Source of the DNA: Penaeicola halotolerans
GTDB lineage: Bacteria; Bacteroidota; Bacteroidia; Cytophagales; Cyclobacteriaceae
Length of the DNA stretch: 64,000 nucleotides
Assembly: GCF_016464625.1 (NCBI RefSeq)
Contig: NZ_JAEAGO010000002.1
Span: 496,001 to 560,000, forward strand
Reading direction: 5' to 3'
In this document: piece by piece, positions 33,892 through 43,609 of the stretch
Numbering within the stretch: the stretch's first letter is position 1
How the letters are laid out: each line of letters starts with the position of its first letter
Program-made: the position numbers and the translations under genes
Notes under the pieces: model-generated
Seen by the model: the letters and a program-made list of their open reading frames with translations, nothing else
What the model was told of the DNA's origin: nothing
The model's database searches: none

Positions 33892-36285
33892 TCAATTTTT
33901 AATTTCTAACAACTCTAAGTCAATCTCTTCATCATCTTCTGCTCTATAGAACTCAAAATGTTCGATGAGTCCTTTCACTTCATTTTTATTGATGCCCTTA
34001 TCAAATCTCAATAGTAATGCAGGCAGTACAGATAGATTGGTGATCATAGCAAAAAACAAAGTGGTGGAGGTCAAAATTCCGAGAGCTACTGTACCGCCAA
34101 AATTTGACCCCGAAAATATAACAAATCCAGCAAATAGCACAATCGAAGTGTAAATCATGCTTGCGCCAGTTTCTTTGATGCTTTTGCTGATTGCTAGTGG
34201 CACAGAAAAGCCATTGCTTCTGAGCTCCTGTCGGTATTTGGCTAAAAAGTGTATAGAGTCATCTACTGATATCCCAAAGGCAATAGAAAAGATGAGCGCA
34301 GTGCTTGGCTTCAAAGGAATGCCAAAGAAACCCATGATGCCAGCGGTCAATATCAGTGGTATCAGATTGGGAACTAAGGATATCAGTATCATCCTAAAAT
34401 TAGCAAAGAGCATGGCCATAATCACCGCAATGATCCCAAAAGCTAATAAAAGGGACTGCACTAAGTTGGCGATTAGGAAGTCATTTCCTTTGATAAAGAG
34501 TAAGGTTGTCCCTGTGAAGTCAGCTGTAAGTTTTGACCCTTCTAAGACTTTATTGACAGCTGGTTTGATCTCTCCATTGATGAGTGAGTCCATTTTGAGA
34601 GAACCGATATCTCTGACTCGTGCGGTGAGTCTGATTTTTTGACCATCAGCATCGACAAAACCAGCCATTGCAGTGCTCATATCGCTATTTTTTCCCAGAT
34701 AAGAAAGCAAGAAAGCTCTGTCTCGGCTATTAGGCAAGTCATAGTAGCGTGGATTTCCATTATAGTAAGCTTGTCTCGCTGACTTCACAAAAGATACAAC
34801 TGACAGCGGTTTTGTCACATCCTCATGTTGTGCGAGTACTTGCTCTACTTCATCAATGAGTTGGAGGTTTTGCAAGATGGTTACGCCTTTTTTATTTCCC
34901 GTATCGATGAGTATTTCAAGCGGCATGACACCACGGAAGTTGGCTTCAAAGAAGCGAAGATCCTGCTTGACAAAGTTGTCCTCAGGGATATCATCTACCA
35001 TGTAAGATACTGCTTGCAGCTTGGAGGCTCCCCACATACCGATAAGTGAGAAGGCCAAAGCGCCATACATCAACCTATAGCGATGTCTGTGTACCAGCAA
35101 GTCCAGTCCATGTAGGACACGTTTGAGTGATTTGAACTCTAGGTGTTTGAGTTCTCGGCCTTTTGGTGCTGGCAGCCAAGTAAATACTATCGGAATCAGG
35201 ATAATCGATACTACAAATGTGGCTAGGATATTTACTCCTGCTACTACGCCAAATTCTTTGAGGATAGAGATATCAGAGCTCATCAATACCATAAAGCCGA
35301 TGGCTGTGGTCACATTGGTGATGAGCGTCACTAAGCCTGTTCTTTTGATCACACGTACCATAGCACGCATCTTGTTACCATGCTGCGCGATTTCTTGATG
35401 GTATTTATTGAGTAGGTAGATACAGTTAGGGATACCTATGATTATCATGATCGTAGGCAAAAGCCCTGTGAGCAAAGTGATCTTATATTCTAAAATAGCT
35501 AGCGTGCCCATCACCCAGATCACCATCACACCTATGAGAGCAAGAGGGAATATGACCGCTTTTTTGGATCTAAAGAAAAGTAATAAAAACAGAGCTGTGA
35601 TGATAGCAGAGGCAATGAGGAAAAGTTTGAGCTCTGATTTCACGATATTGCTCAGCATGACCCTAAAGAAAGGAAGTCCAGAGTAATGCACCTTGATATT
35701 TGTGTTTTCTTCAAAGAGCTTCCCACTCTCATAGACATCATTGATGAGGGTTTCCTTATAATTAGAATTGAGTTGAGCAGGGTCGAGTGTTATTAGAATT
35801 AGCGTAGCGCCATTTTCAGGATTGAAAAGCGTACCTTGGTAAAACTGCTGTGAGGCAGCGACTGCCAATAAGCTATCTAGTGTCGTCTGGTCATCAGGAA
35901 AGGTTGAAAAGATCGTTTCTGGTACAAAAGCGCGAGCAGATGTATCTTTTGCCAATCTGACTAAAGTGGGCAAGGAAATAACCTCACTGACTCCCTTAAT
36001 TAACTTGATGTTTTCACTGAGGTAAGCAAATCTACGAAAGTTCTCTGGGGTGTAAAGCGCACTATCCTGCACTCCTAGTACCATCACATTGCCGTCTTCG
36101 CCAAAGGTCGCTTTGAAGCGCTCAAAGGTTAGCATCTCAGGATCGTCAGGAGGGACCACTTTCGCGAAATCATTGGAAAACTCAACTTCTTGGGCTTTAT
36201 AAGCCATAAAAAGCGTGATGCCTAGTAAGATGACTAGGAGAAAAGTCCTGTATTTTAGGATGATATGGGCTAGTTTATTCAGCAT
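33892..36285 (-). CDS. MMPL/HAE3-type RND superfamily exporter
   Basis: Inner-membrane transporter of 797 residues with two halves, each with one membrane helix, a large periplasmic loop and a cluster of five membrane helices. Family blocks are IMIIIGIPNCIYLLNKYHQE in the first half (about residues 280-300) and FSIAFGISVDDSIHFLAKYR in the second (about 675-695), the latter with the Asp-Asp pair expected in the proton path. Such proteins move hydrophobic molecules such as lipids, hopanoids or polyketides. The ATG at 36285 is chosen over an in-frame TTG at 36297. A TACCTTTG -7 box lies only about 10 bases upstream, so the mRNA leader would be very short. The ileS start is 13 bases downstream. 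Confidence 0.85.
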   Translation of the reverse strand: MLNKLAHIILKYRTFLLVILLGITLFMAYKAQEVEFSNDFAKVVPPDDPEMLTFERFKATFGEDGNVMVLGVQDSALYTPENFRRFAYLSENIKLIKGVSEVISLPTLVRLAKDTSARAFVPETIFSTFPDDQTTLDSLLAVAASQQFYQGTLFNPENGATLILITLDPAQLNSNYKETLINDVYESGKLFEENTNIKVHYSGLPFFRVMLSNIVKSELKLFLIASAIITALFLLLFFRSKKAVIFPLALIGVMVIWVMGTLAILEYKITLLTGLLPTIMIIIGIPNCIYLLNKYHQEIAQHGNKMRAMVRVIKRTGLVTLITNVTTAIGFMVLMSSDISILKEFGVVAGVNILATFVVSIILIPIVFTWLPAPKGRELKHLEFKSLKRVLHGLDLLVHRHRYRLMYGALAFSLIGMWGASKLQAVSYMVDDIPEDNFVKQDLRFFEANFRGVMPLEILIDTGNKKGVTILQNLQLIDEVEQVLAQHEDVTKPLSVVSFVKSARQAYYNGNPRYYDLPNSRDRAFLLSYLGKNSDMSTAMAGFVDADGQKIRLTARVRDIGSLKMDSLINGEIKPAVNKVLEGSKLTADFTGTTLLFIKGNDFLIANLVQSLLLAFGIIAVIMAMLFANFRMILISLVPNLIPLILTAGIMGFFGIPLKPSTALIFSIAFGISVDDSIHFLAKYRQELRSNGFSVPLAISKSIKETGASMIYTSIVLFAGFVIFSGSNFGGTVALGILTSTTLFFAMITNLSVLPALLLRFDKGINKNEVKGLIEHFEFYRAEDDEEIDLELLEIKN

Positions 36286-36294
36286 TACAGCCCA

Positions 36295-36302
36295 CAAAGG
36301 TA
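36295..36302 (-). promoter_or_regulatory. -7 box directly before the MMPL-type gene
   Basis: On the minus strand this reads TACCTTTG, an exact TAnnTTTG match, ending 9 bases before the ATG at 36285. Transcription from it would give an almost leaderless mRNA for the MMPL-ileS-lspA unit. Confidence 0.5.
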
Positions 36303-36339
36303 AGCAATTTGTTTTTTTAGCGGGGGCTAAACGGTAAAA

Positions 36340-36837
36340 TTAAGCCAAGTTTTGAGAACGATTTTCTTTGTGTTGAAATTGATCAAAATGTCGCGCTAAT
36401 CGCTCATTGAATTTGGCTCCATTGCTGAAGCGCATCAGGCTCGTCTCTGACTGAAACTCCACCCAAAGCTGAAACCCCACAAATGGGAATTTTAGCAAGA
36501 GTTTATTTAAGTCTTTTTGATTGGGAAGGGCTCGCAAAATCAGTAAATCTTCTACAGAACTTTTGGCCTCAGAAAGGGCTATATTGTATTCATGGATTTT
36601 CATTTTGATCGGGACTTTCACTCCGAATATTTGAAAAATGAATACAGGTAGGAACAAAAAGACTATCAGCGAGATAGCTAAGTGTGCAAAGCTGATGTCT
36701 GTCCAATCATAGAAAGATAAATAGGTAATCAAGGCCAATATACTGTATAGTAGGATCCTATTTTGAATCCTAAACCTGTCTTGTGCAAAGCTATAAATGC
36801 CTTGTAGTTTTTCTCTGATCTGCTGTGTCTCCTCCAT
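36340..36837 (-). CDS. Two-helix membrane protein of unknown function
   Basis: Protein of 165 residues. A charged N-terminus (MEETQQIREKLQGIYSFAQD) is followed by two membrane helices at about residues 27-45 and 50-72 and a soluble C-terminal domain of ~90 residues with FPFVGFQLWVEFQSE near 115-130. No family is recognised. It lies between the dGTPase gene and the MMPL-type gene on the same strand, with gaps of 79 and 54 bases, so linkage to either is uncertain. Confidence 0.6.
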   Translation of the reverse strand: MEETQQIREKLQGIYSFAQDRFRIQNRILLYSILALITYLSFYDWTDISFAHLAISLIVFLFLPVFIFQIFGVKVPIKMKIHEYNIALSEAKSSVEDLLILRALPNQKDLNKLLLKFPFVGFQLWVEFQSETSLMRFSNGAKFNERLARHFDQFQHKENRSQNLA

Positions 36838-36916
36838 GATGGCTATCGGCTTATTTAGCTTTTACAAATTTGCTAATTGTAGCAACCTAGCTCAATACCC
36901 ATCATTTGGTATTTTG

Positions 36917-38260
36917 CTAGAAACCAATGCCTTTGACTGTTCGAAAGAGAGAAAGCGCGTGTTTGTCCGTCATGCCTGAGATGAAGTCAAGTACGATGCG
37001 GATTTGTTCATAGAGTGACCTATCTGTGAAGCCATTGGGCGGGCTCATCAGCTTGAGTACATTTCGGTCTCGGGTATTGAGTCTATCTGATTGCTGGTGC
37101 TGATGTAAGATAGCTTGGACAAATGTTTGGAGTAGTCCCTCGATGACTTCAAATCCTGCGGCTTCTTTTTCTAGTACCGACTTAGATTGATAGATCTTCT
37201 CGATGGATATTTGCTGGATCTGCTTCATAGCGACAGCTGAAGGAATTAGTGCAGTCAGAGCACGATCAAAATCTCCGGTCAATATATCTTCTTCATGAGA
37301 TAAAAACACAGTCGTACACTCTTCTATGAGTTGGTTGATAGTCATGGCCCTTAAAATCGCTAATTTCTCTTGGTTGGTGGCGTAGCTATGGAGCTTTTGT
37401 ATATCTAGCTTATCGCCTAAGATTGGACTTAGCAGAGAAAGCGTCTCATCGAAGCTGACCAGATTGAGCGCACAGCCATCCTCTAAATCTATGATATGGT
37501 AGCAGATATCATCTGCCGCCTCTACCAGAAAGGTAAGCGGATGTCTACACCAAGTCTCATCAGAAAGTGGAATCAAGCCAAGCCGACTAGCGATGTGAGC
37601 AAAGTAGGGAGCGTCTGATGCATAGAAGCCATATTTCTTTTGGCTTTTTCGACCAGCAATGAGCTGTTGACAAAGTGCAGGTCTTGGATATTTGGTAAAT
37701 GTAGCGAGAGAAGTCAAAGTGAGTTTGGTGCCATTGGCAGGCTTGAGCAGTACGCGAAACCCTTGGGCGTTGCCTTCAAAGTTGATGAGATCTGCCCACT
37801 CGCTGGCATTGACCAGTGGTTTGATGGTTTGCCCAATATCGCTATGCTTAAAGAAGTCGGAGATGGCACTTTCTCCTGAATGTCCAAAAGGTGGATTGCC
37901 TATGTCATGTGTAAGAGAGGCAGCGGCTACTACAGCCCCAAAGTCAAAGTGAGAGATACCCGCTTGGCTCAGTTCAGGATACTTTTTTATAAGTACTTCA
38001 CCTACTTTTTTTCCTAATGACCTACCTACACTCGATACTTCTAAGCTATGGGTGAGTCTATTGTGCACAAATCCCTCCTCAGGCAGAGGAAAGACTTGCG
38101 TCTTATCCTGTAAAAAACGAAAAGCTGGAGAAAAAATAATGCGGTCATAATCCTGTTCGAAAGCACTTCGGACGTTGGAAATTACTGATGGTTCGGCAGA
38201 GAGATTAGCTGGATCGATGCGTTCTGGACTGAGTAGCTGAAGCCAATTCATTTTTTTCAT
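36917..38260 (-). CDS. dgt: Deoxyguanosinetriphosphate triphosphohydrolase-like protein
   Basis: HD-domain enzyme of 447 residues that splits dNTPs (classically dGTP) into deoxynucleoside and tripolyphosphate, controlling dNTP pools. The early block FRFLQDKTQVFPL and HNRLTHSLEVSSVGRS (about residues 65-80, with the first metal His), SLTHDIGNPPFGHSGE (about 115-130, the HD pair and substrate loop) and the later VEAADDICYHIIDLEDG (about 247-263, the last metal Asp) are all present. Length is typical of the long dGTPase type 1 branch. An ATG at 38251 is an alternative start that loses three residues. The true nucleotide preference is unknown. Confidence 0.92.
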   Translation of the reverse strand: MKKMNWLQLLSPERIDPANLSAEPSVISNVRSAFEQDYDRIIFSPAFRFLQDKTQVFPLPEEGFVHNRLTHSLEVSSVGRSLGKKVGEVLIKKYPELSQAGISHFDFGAVVAAASLTHDIGNPPFGHSGESAISDFFKHSDIGQTIKPLVNASEWADLINFEGNAQGFRVLLKPANGTKLTLTSLATFTKYPRPALCQQLIAGRKSQKKYGFYASDAPYFAHIASRLGLIPLSDETWCRHPLTFLVEAADDICYHIIDLEDGCALNLVSFDETLSLLSPILGDKLDIQKLHSYATNQEKLAILRAMTINQLIEECTTVFLSHEEDILTGDFDRALTALIPSAVAMKQIQQISIEKIYQSKSVLEKEAAGFEVIEGLLQTFVQAILHQHQQSDRLNTRDRNVLKLMSPPNGFTDRSLYEQIRIVLDFISGMTDKHALSLFRTVKGIGF

Positions 38261-38421
38261 GAGCAGGGGGATTTGCGGGCAAGATATAGAAAATAGCCAT
38301 AGACCTCAAAAAAGCCTCGTTTTAACGACCTTTAACTAAGTTTTTAAATAATTTTTGAAGCTATATTTTTCAATATAAAACCTTTGCATTATTATAGTAG
38401 TTGGATTATCTCTTTTGAATT

Positions 38422-41400
38422 TTGGAAAATACACTTAGCCCCTTCAGGATTGTCATTTTTTTCATTGCATTGAGCATCATAGGGATTGCCTTGATCCCGA
38501 GGCTTTCGGTAGACTTGACTCCTCCGATCAAAGAAAACTCCATATCGATGACATTCTCTGTGAGTAATGCTTCACCAGAGATCGTAGAAAAACTAGCTAC
38601 ATCCCCTCTTGAGAATGCACTCTCCCAGCTTCCTGATGTCAAAGAGATCAAGTCCAACTCTAGCTACAACAGAGGAAATATCACACTCAACTTTGATAAG
38701 AAAGTTGATATGGAGATCAAGAAGTTTGAGGTTGCAGCGCTCATCAGGCAGATTTATCCCAAACTGGATCAGCAAGTGGGCTACCCATCGATGACTTTTT
38801 CTAGTGATCCAAATCTCAACAGAAGTCCTATTTTGATTTATTCGATCAATGCGCCCTTTGCGGCATTTGAGATCAAAAAAGTCTCAGAAGACATCATCAA
38901 GCAAGGTCTGACTAGGCTGCAAGAGATAGAAGAAATCAATGTCTACGGGGCAGAGGAACTTCAGATCACGATCAATTATGATATCCAGCGACTCTATGCC
39001 TATGGGATCAATCGCAATGATATCGTTAGCCAAATCAATGAGAGCTTTGGCTTGTCCTATCCAGGTACTGTCAGTAACTCCTCTGGTCAGACACTTTTTC
39101 TCAGATATGACAGACAGCTCAATGATATCTCGCAGTTAGAAGACCTGATCATAGCCCGTAAAAATAATAAAGACATACGCTTGCGAGAGATCGCTACTGT
39201 AGCTGTAGAGGAAGCCGAAGCTAGATCATACTATCGTATCAATGGTAAAAACAGTGTCACACTTAGTGTCATGGCTCGTGAAGGAGTCAATAAGGCGGTA
39301 CTAGGGACACAGATCAAAAATATGGTGGAGGATTTGGGAAAAATCATGCCTCCAGGCTACGATATCAGACTCGAGCAAGATAATACTGAATATCTGGCCA
39401 AAGAACTCGATAAAATATATAAGCGCTCAGGTCTATCTATACTCATTTTGATCTTTTTCATCTTTCTGATGAATCGCAACTGGCGCTACTTGCTGACACT
39501 TTTCTCTGGGATAGTGGTGAATTTAGCCATTACGAGCATTTTTGTTTACATACTTGGGATAGATATACACCTATATTCTTTAGCAGGACTTACGATATCC
39601 TTTGGTCTGATCGTGGACAATGCCATCATCATGATCGATCACCTGCATAAGTATAAAAACAGAAAGGTGTTTGTGGCCTTACTAGCAGCGTCACTGACGA
39701 CTGTAGCGGCACTTTTGATGGTCTTTTTTCTACCAGAAAAGGATCAACAAAACCTGCTTGACTTTTCTAAAGTAGTAGCCATTACTTTATCAGTTTCATT
39801 ATTGGTAGCGCTACTTTTCACTCCTGCGATGTATTCGTTGCTTTTTGGCGATCGAGTCAAAGCTAAGCGTCAACTCAGCTTCAAAAATCTTCGACTCCGC
39901 GCCAAAGGATTTAGAGCGTATGAACGGAGCTTATCATTTATCGGACGCAAGCGAGGATGGCTAGTTGTTTTGATGATCTTTGGCTTTGGGATTCCAGTAT
40001 TCATGTTACCAGCTAAGTGGGAAGGTCAGGAGTGGTACAATAAGACGATAGGGAGTACCGTCTATCAAGAGACGATAAGACCTATTTCTGATAAGGTGCT
40101 AGGTGGCTCGTTGAGGATGTTTGTGCGTGGAGTATATGAAAAGTATGGCTACAGAGAGCCGGAGAAAACCCAACTTTTTGTTACGGCAAGGTTGCCCTAT
40201 GGTAATACGCTTGAGCAGATGAACATCATCATGAAGGAGTTTGAGGATTATCTATCCACTATAGACGGTATAGATAAATATGTGACCCGAGTAAGCTCAG
40301 GTCAGTCAGCTCAGATCACGATCACCTTTGATGAAGAAAATGAAAAAGGAGCGCTGCCCTATCAGCTAAAGGCTAGACTTCAAAATAAATCCGTAGACTG
40401 GTCTGGTGTGAGATGGGGTATCTATGGAGTAGGGCAGGGATTTAGTATCGGAGGGAGTAATGAATCCATACCATCATATCGTGTGACGATGATGGGATAC
40501 AACTTTGATGAGCTAGAGCGGCAAGCGGAAGTTATGGCTGAGAAGCTATTGGCTCATAAGCGTATCCAAGAGGTGAATACAAATGAGTTTATGTACGGCT
40601 CCTCTTCCAAGACTGAGGAATTTGTCCTCTCGCTAGATCCAACCAATATCGTGATGAATAATACCTCTCGCGGGGAGATCGTCAATACACTTTTGGATCT
40701 ATCTAAACCTTCTGGACCTTCTACCTATCTGGCACTTGGGGACAAAGTTTTTCCAGTAGTCATCAAAGAGGATGAGTCTGATAGCTTCTCTAACTATCAG
40801 CTCATGGAGGAAAGTCTAACAGCTGAGACAGGGAGAATATTTAAAATTAAAAATATCGGTGAGCTGAAGTTTCAAACGACTGTCAATACGATCTCTAAGG
40901 AAAACAGACAATACATCCGAATCGTCTCCTTTGAATACTATGGTTCTAATAAGTTTGGTCAGGAGTATCTAGATGAGGTGATAGAAGAGATGGAGAATCA
41001 AATGCCTGTTGGCTACACCATTGAGAAATCTAGATACCCTGGTTTTGGTCAAGGCGCTAAGAGACAGTACTCACTGCTTGTATTACTCATCATTGTGATT
41101 TTCTTTCTCTGCGGGATTTTGTTCGAAAACCTCAAGCAACCATTCTACATCATATTGATTATTCCGATTTCATTTATTGGCTTATTTTTGATCTTCTCAG
41201 TATTTGATTTTGCTTTTGATCAAGGAGGTTATGCAGCTTTTGTCATGTTGGGTGGATTGGCTGTGAATGCAGCGATTTTTGTGGTGAATGACCTCAATAA
41301 CAGATCAGAAGGCGTGTACAATAGACGCATCATCAAGGCCATAGCGGGTAAAGCTCAACCAATTATGCTGACTATCTTATCAACCTGCTTTGGCTTGATA

Positions 41401-41535
41401 CCTTTTATCATGCAAGGCCAAAACGAAGTCTTCTGGTTCTCTCTAGCGATAGGGACTATCGGAGGCTTGATCTTCTCCTTAGTTGGGATTTTCATTTGCT
41501 TACCAGCTTTCTTATGGCAAAAAGTGAAGCGATAG
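38422..41535 (+). CDS. Solitary RND efflux permease with altered proton-relay residues
   Basis: Inner-membrane transporter of 1037 residues with the AcrB-type layout: 12 predicted membrane helices and two large periplasmic regions (about residues 35-335 and 570-880). Helix 4 reads GLIVDNAIIMID, so the second of the two AcrB aspartates is Asn400 and only Asp399 remains. Helix 10 reads GLAVNAAIF, with Asn949 where AcrB has its key Lys. The pump therefore lacks the usual proton triad. Translation must begin at a TTG (38422): an in-frame TGA lies two codons upstream, and the next ATG would remove helix 1. No membrane-fusion protein or TolC-like gene lies beside it. Substrate unknown. Confidence 0.85.
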   Translation: MENTLSPFRIVIFFIALSIIGIALIPRLSVDLTPPIKENSISMTFSVSNASPEIVEKLATSPLENALSQLPDVKEIKSNSSYNRGNITLNFDKKVDMEIKKFEVAALIRQIYPKLDQQVGYPSMTFSSDPNLNRSPILIYSINAPFAAFEIKKVSEDIIKQGLTRLQEIEEINVYGAEELQITINYDIQRLYAYGINRNDIVSQINESFGLSYPGTVSNSSGQTLFLRYDRQLNDISQLEDLIIARKNNKDIRLREIATVAVEEAEARSYYRINGKNSVTLSVMAREGVNKAVLGTQIKNMVEDLGKIMPPGYDIRLEQDNTEYLAKELDKIYKRSGLSILILIFFIFLMNRNWRYLLTLFSGIVVNLAITSIFVYILGIDIHLYSLAGLTISFGLIVDNAIIMIDHLHKYKNRKVFVALLAASLTTVAALLMVFFLPEKDQQNLLDFSKVVAITLSVSLLVALLFTPAMYSLLFGDRVKAKRQLSFKNLRLRAKGFRAYERSLSFIGRKRGWLVVLMIFGFGIPVFMLPAKWEGQEWYNKTIGSTVYQETIRPISDKVLGGSLRMFVRGVYEKYGYREPEKTQLFVTARLPYGNTLEQMNIIMKEFEDYLSTIDGIDKYVTRVSSGQSAQITITFDEENEKGALPYQLKARLQNKSVDWSGVRWGIYGVGQGFSIGGSNESIPSYRVTMMGYNFDELERQAEVMAEKLLAHKRIQEVNTNEFMYGSSSKTEEFVLSLDPTNIVMNNTSRGEIVNTLLDLSKPSGPSTYLALGDKVFPVVIKEDESDSFSNYQLMEESLTAETGRIFKIKNIGELKFQTTVNTISKENRQYIRIVSFEYYGSNKFGQEYLDEVIEEMENQMPVGYTIEKSRYPGFGQGAKRQYSLLVLLIIVIFFLCGILFENLKQPFYIILIIPISFIGLFLIFSVFDFAFDQGGYAAFVMLGGLAVNAAIFVVNDLNNRSEGVYNRRIIKAIAGKAQPIMLTILSTCFGLIPFIMQGQNEVFWFSLAIGTIGGLIFSLVGIFICLPAFLWQKVKR

Positions 41536-41593
41536 CCTATTGCAGAATAATTGTCCTTCATTTAAATTAGATCTTGTTTTCACTATTTGACCA

Positions 41594-42739
41594 ATGAGAA
41601 AAGTTGCTTTTGTATTGCTTTGTGCACTACCATTTTGGGCTTGTACTTCCTCAGAAGAGACAGCTGAGTTGATTCCTCAGACTTTGGTGAAGTCCGATAG
41701 TGTGATACTTCCTCTTCCTGACAAGGCGATTCCTTGGACGACTAATTTAGTGTATTTAGATGGGGAGAGCTCTTGGCTGTTTTTGATGGATCAGGCCAAC
41801 AACGACATCCTTCTCTATGACCTTAAAAAGGAGAAACTTCAACACACTATTGATTTGCAATTGGAAGGAGTCAATGGCGTAGGATTTATTTATGGTTTTC
41901 AAGTAGAGAGTCTTTCTAGTATCTATCTACTACCGCAGGGAGATCCTTTCATTTACCAAATCGATACTTCAGCTACTCTACTGAAAAAGTATGTATATGA
42001 AGAGCCGCCATTGTATTCTGAAGCTTCTCATACTTCCTCTCATTATAGTGCGCCACCTCTATTCAGTAAAGGACAGGTACTAGTTAAGACTAAATTTGGT
42101 GGGAGCTTTAGAGAGATGACATCCCAAATGATACAAAATGGGGCAATGAGCTATACGATTGATCTCGAGGATAGGGCAGTGAAGCTGAGCAAGCATTTGT
42201 ATCCTAAAGATTATCTGGATGAAGGACTTCGTAGCTGGGACTTGAGTATGGCTGCTTCGGCTGATCAGATTGTCTACAGCCTTTTTGCAGATCACCATGT
42301 ATATTTTGCGGAGGATACCGATGAGGTGCTTCAAAAGAGATTAGCTAAAAGTAAGTATATAGAGACTTTTGATACGATTCCCTTGAAAAAGGGAGGTTTG
42401 AAAATAGCCGAATACCTCCTAGCCTCTCCTCACTATGAAAACTTGCTCTATGATCCTTATAGAGAGGTTTATTATCGTTTTGTGATTCACCGAACGACTA
42501 TTAAAAACAGTGGACACTTGATACAATTGAGACAGTTTGCAGATAAGTTTTCAATCATGGTTCTTGATCGCTCACTTCGTGTACTAGGAGAGACACTCTT
42601 CGAAGAGGAGTTTTATGTGCCAAACAATGCCTTTGTGGGCAAAGAAGGACTTTATATCTCTAGAAACCATCCCGAACTACCAACACTCGATCCATCTAAA
42701 ATGCAGTTTGATGTTTTCGTTCCTCAGCCCAAGAAGTGA
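41594..42739 (+). CDS. DUF4221 family lipoprotein
   Basis: Predicted lipoprotein of 381 residues with a signal peptide and lipobox (MRKVAFVLLCALPFWACTSS, lipidated Cys17). The mature part shows repeated beta-strand patterns and blocks such as LVYLDGESSWLFLMDQANND and DPYREVYYRFVIH that are familiar from DUF4221 proteins of Bacteroidota, where a six-bladed beta-propeller is the likely fold. No catalytic residues are evident. It follows the RND permease gene by 58 bases on the same strand, so the two could be cotranscribed; no functional link is established. Confidence 0.72.
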   Translation: MRKVAFVLLCALPFWACTSSEETAELIPQTLVKSDSVILPLPDKAIPWTTNLVYLDGESSWLFLMDQANNDILLYDLKKEKLQHTIDLQLEGVNGVGFIYGFQVESLSSIYLLPQGDPFIYQIDTSATLLKKYVYEEPPLYSEASHTSSHYSAPPLFSKGQVLVKTKFGGSFREMTSQMIQNGAMSYTIDLEDRAVKLSKHLYPKDYLDEGLRSWDLSMAASADQIVYSLFADHHVYFAEDTDEVLQKRLAKSKYIETFDTIPLKKGGLKIAEYLLASPHYENLLYDPYREVYYRFVIHRTTIKNSGHLIQLRQFADKFSIMVLDRSLRVLGETLFEEEFYVPNNAFVGKEGLYISRNHPELPTLDPSKMQFDVFVPQPKK

Positions 42740-42871
42740 AAAATTCAATGGAGCTTCATGCAAAATCATCTTCCGAACGTTTTCATGGCATTTTCGCTTT
42801 ATATTTAAGGTCGGATTTGGGCAAGGATTTTGTTCTTATCCATTACATTTTTAATACTAAATACTAATAAG

Positions 42872-43609
42872 ATGACAGAGAAAGAGAAAAAAGAGCTAAT
42901 GGAAGCAGAAGAAGTGAAGATCAGGAAGGCTTTTAAGGAAAGGGATTGGAATGAAATCAAGAGTTCTGACTCTTGGGCTATTTTTAAGATCATGGCGGAA
43001 TTTGTGCAGGGCTTTGAAAAGCTCGCTAAAATTGGGCCTTGCGTATCGATATTTGGTTCAGCACGTACTCCTGCAGATCATCCTCACTACATCATGGCAG
43101 AAGAGATCGCAGCTAAGCTAGTGCGTCATGGATATGGTGTGATCACTGGTGGTGGACCTGGTATCATGGAGGCTGGTAACAAAGGTGCAAGAAGTGAAAA
43201 TGGTAAATCAGTTGGGATCAATATCGAGCTGCCATTTGAGCAGTCGCACAATATCTATATCGATCCAGATAAGGTGATCACTTTTGACTACTTCTTTGTG
43301 CGTAAGGTCATGTTTACCAAATACGCCCAAGGCTTTATCGTATTACCTGGTGGATTTGGTACGATGGATGAGCTTTTTGAGGCGCTTACACTCATACAGA
43401 CTAAGAAGATCGGCAGATTTCCGCTTGTGCTAGTGGGTAAGGAATACTGGGGAGGGCTTTTTGACTGGATCAGAAATACCATGCTCAAAGACAATAAGTA
43501 CATCAATGCAGAAGACTTGGATTTGGTCAATCTCGTAGATAACCCTACAGATGCCGTCAAAGTCATTGATGACTTCTACTCTAAGTACCTTTTATCTCCA
43601 AACTACTAA
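42872..43609 (+). CDS. LOG-family Rossmann-fold nucleotide hydrolase
   Basis: Protein of 245 residues of the TIGR00730/LOG family, whose members remove ribose 5-phosphate from nucleotide monophosphates (AMP or cytokinin-type nucleotides). The two hallmark blocks are GGGPGIMEAGNKGA (about residues 93-106) and PGGFGTMDELFEA (about 164-176, PGGxGTxxE). A charged N-terminal helix of ~45 residues precedes the Rossmann core, as in long bacterial members. The ATG at 42872 is chosen; an in-frame TTG at 42830 is unlikely. The last base of its stop is the first base of the transglycosylase ATG, so the two are translationally coupled. Confidence 0.9.
   Translation: MTEKEKKELMEAEEVKIRKAFKERDWNEIKSSDSWAIFKIMAEFVQGFEKLAKIGPCVSIFGSARTPADHPHYIMAEEIAAKLVRHGYGVITGGGPGIMEAGNKGARSENGKSVGINIELPFEQSHNIYIDPDKVITFDYFFVRKVMFTKYAQGFIVLPGGFGTMDELFEALTLIQTKKIGRFPLVLVGKEYWGGLFDWIRNTMLKDNKYINAEDLDLVNLVDNPTDAVKVIDDFYSKYLLSPNY

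Noticed and set aside
34157-34642. Open frame of 161 codons on the plus strand
   Set aside because: It lies antisense within the MMPL-type gene, has no promoter or recognisable protein features, and its composition is that of a reversed membrane protein.
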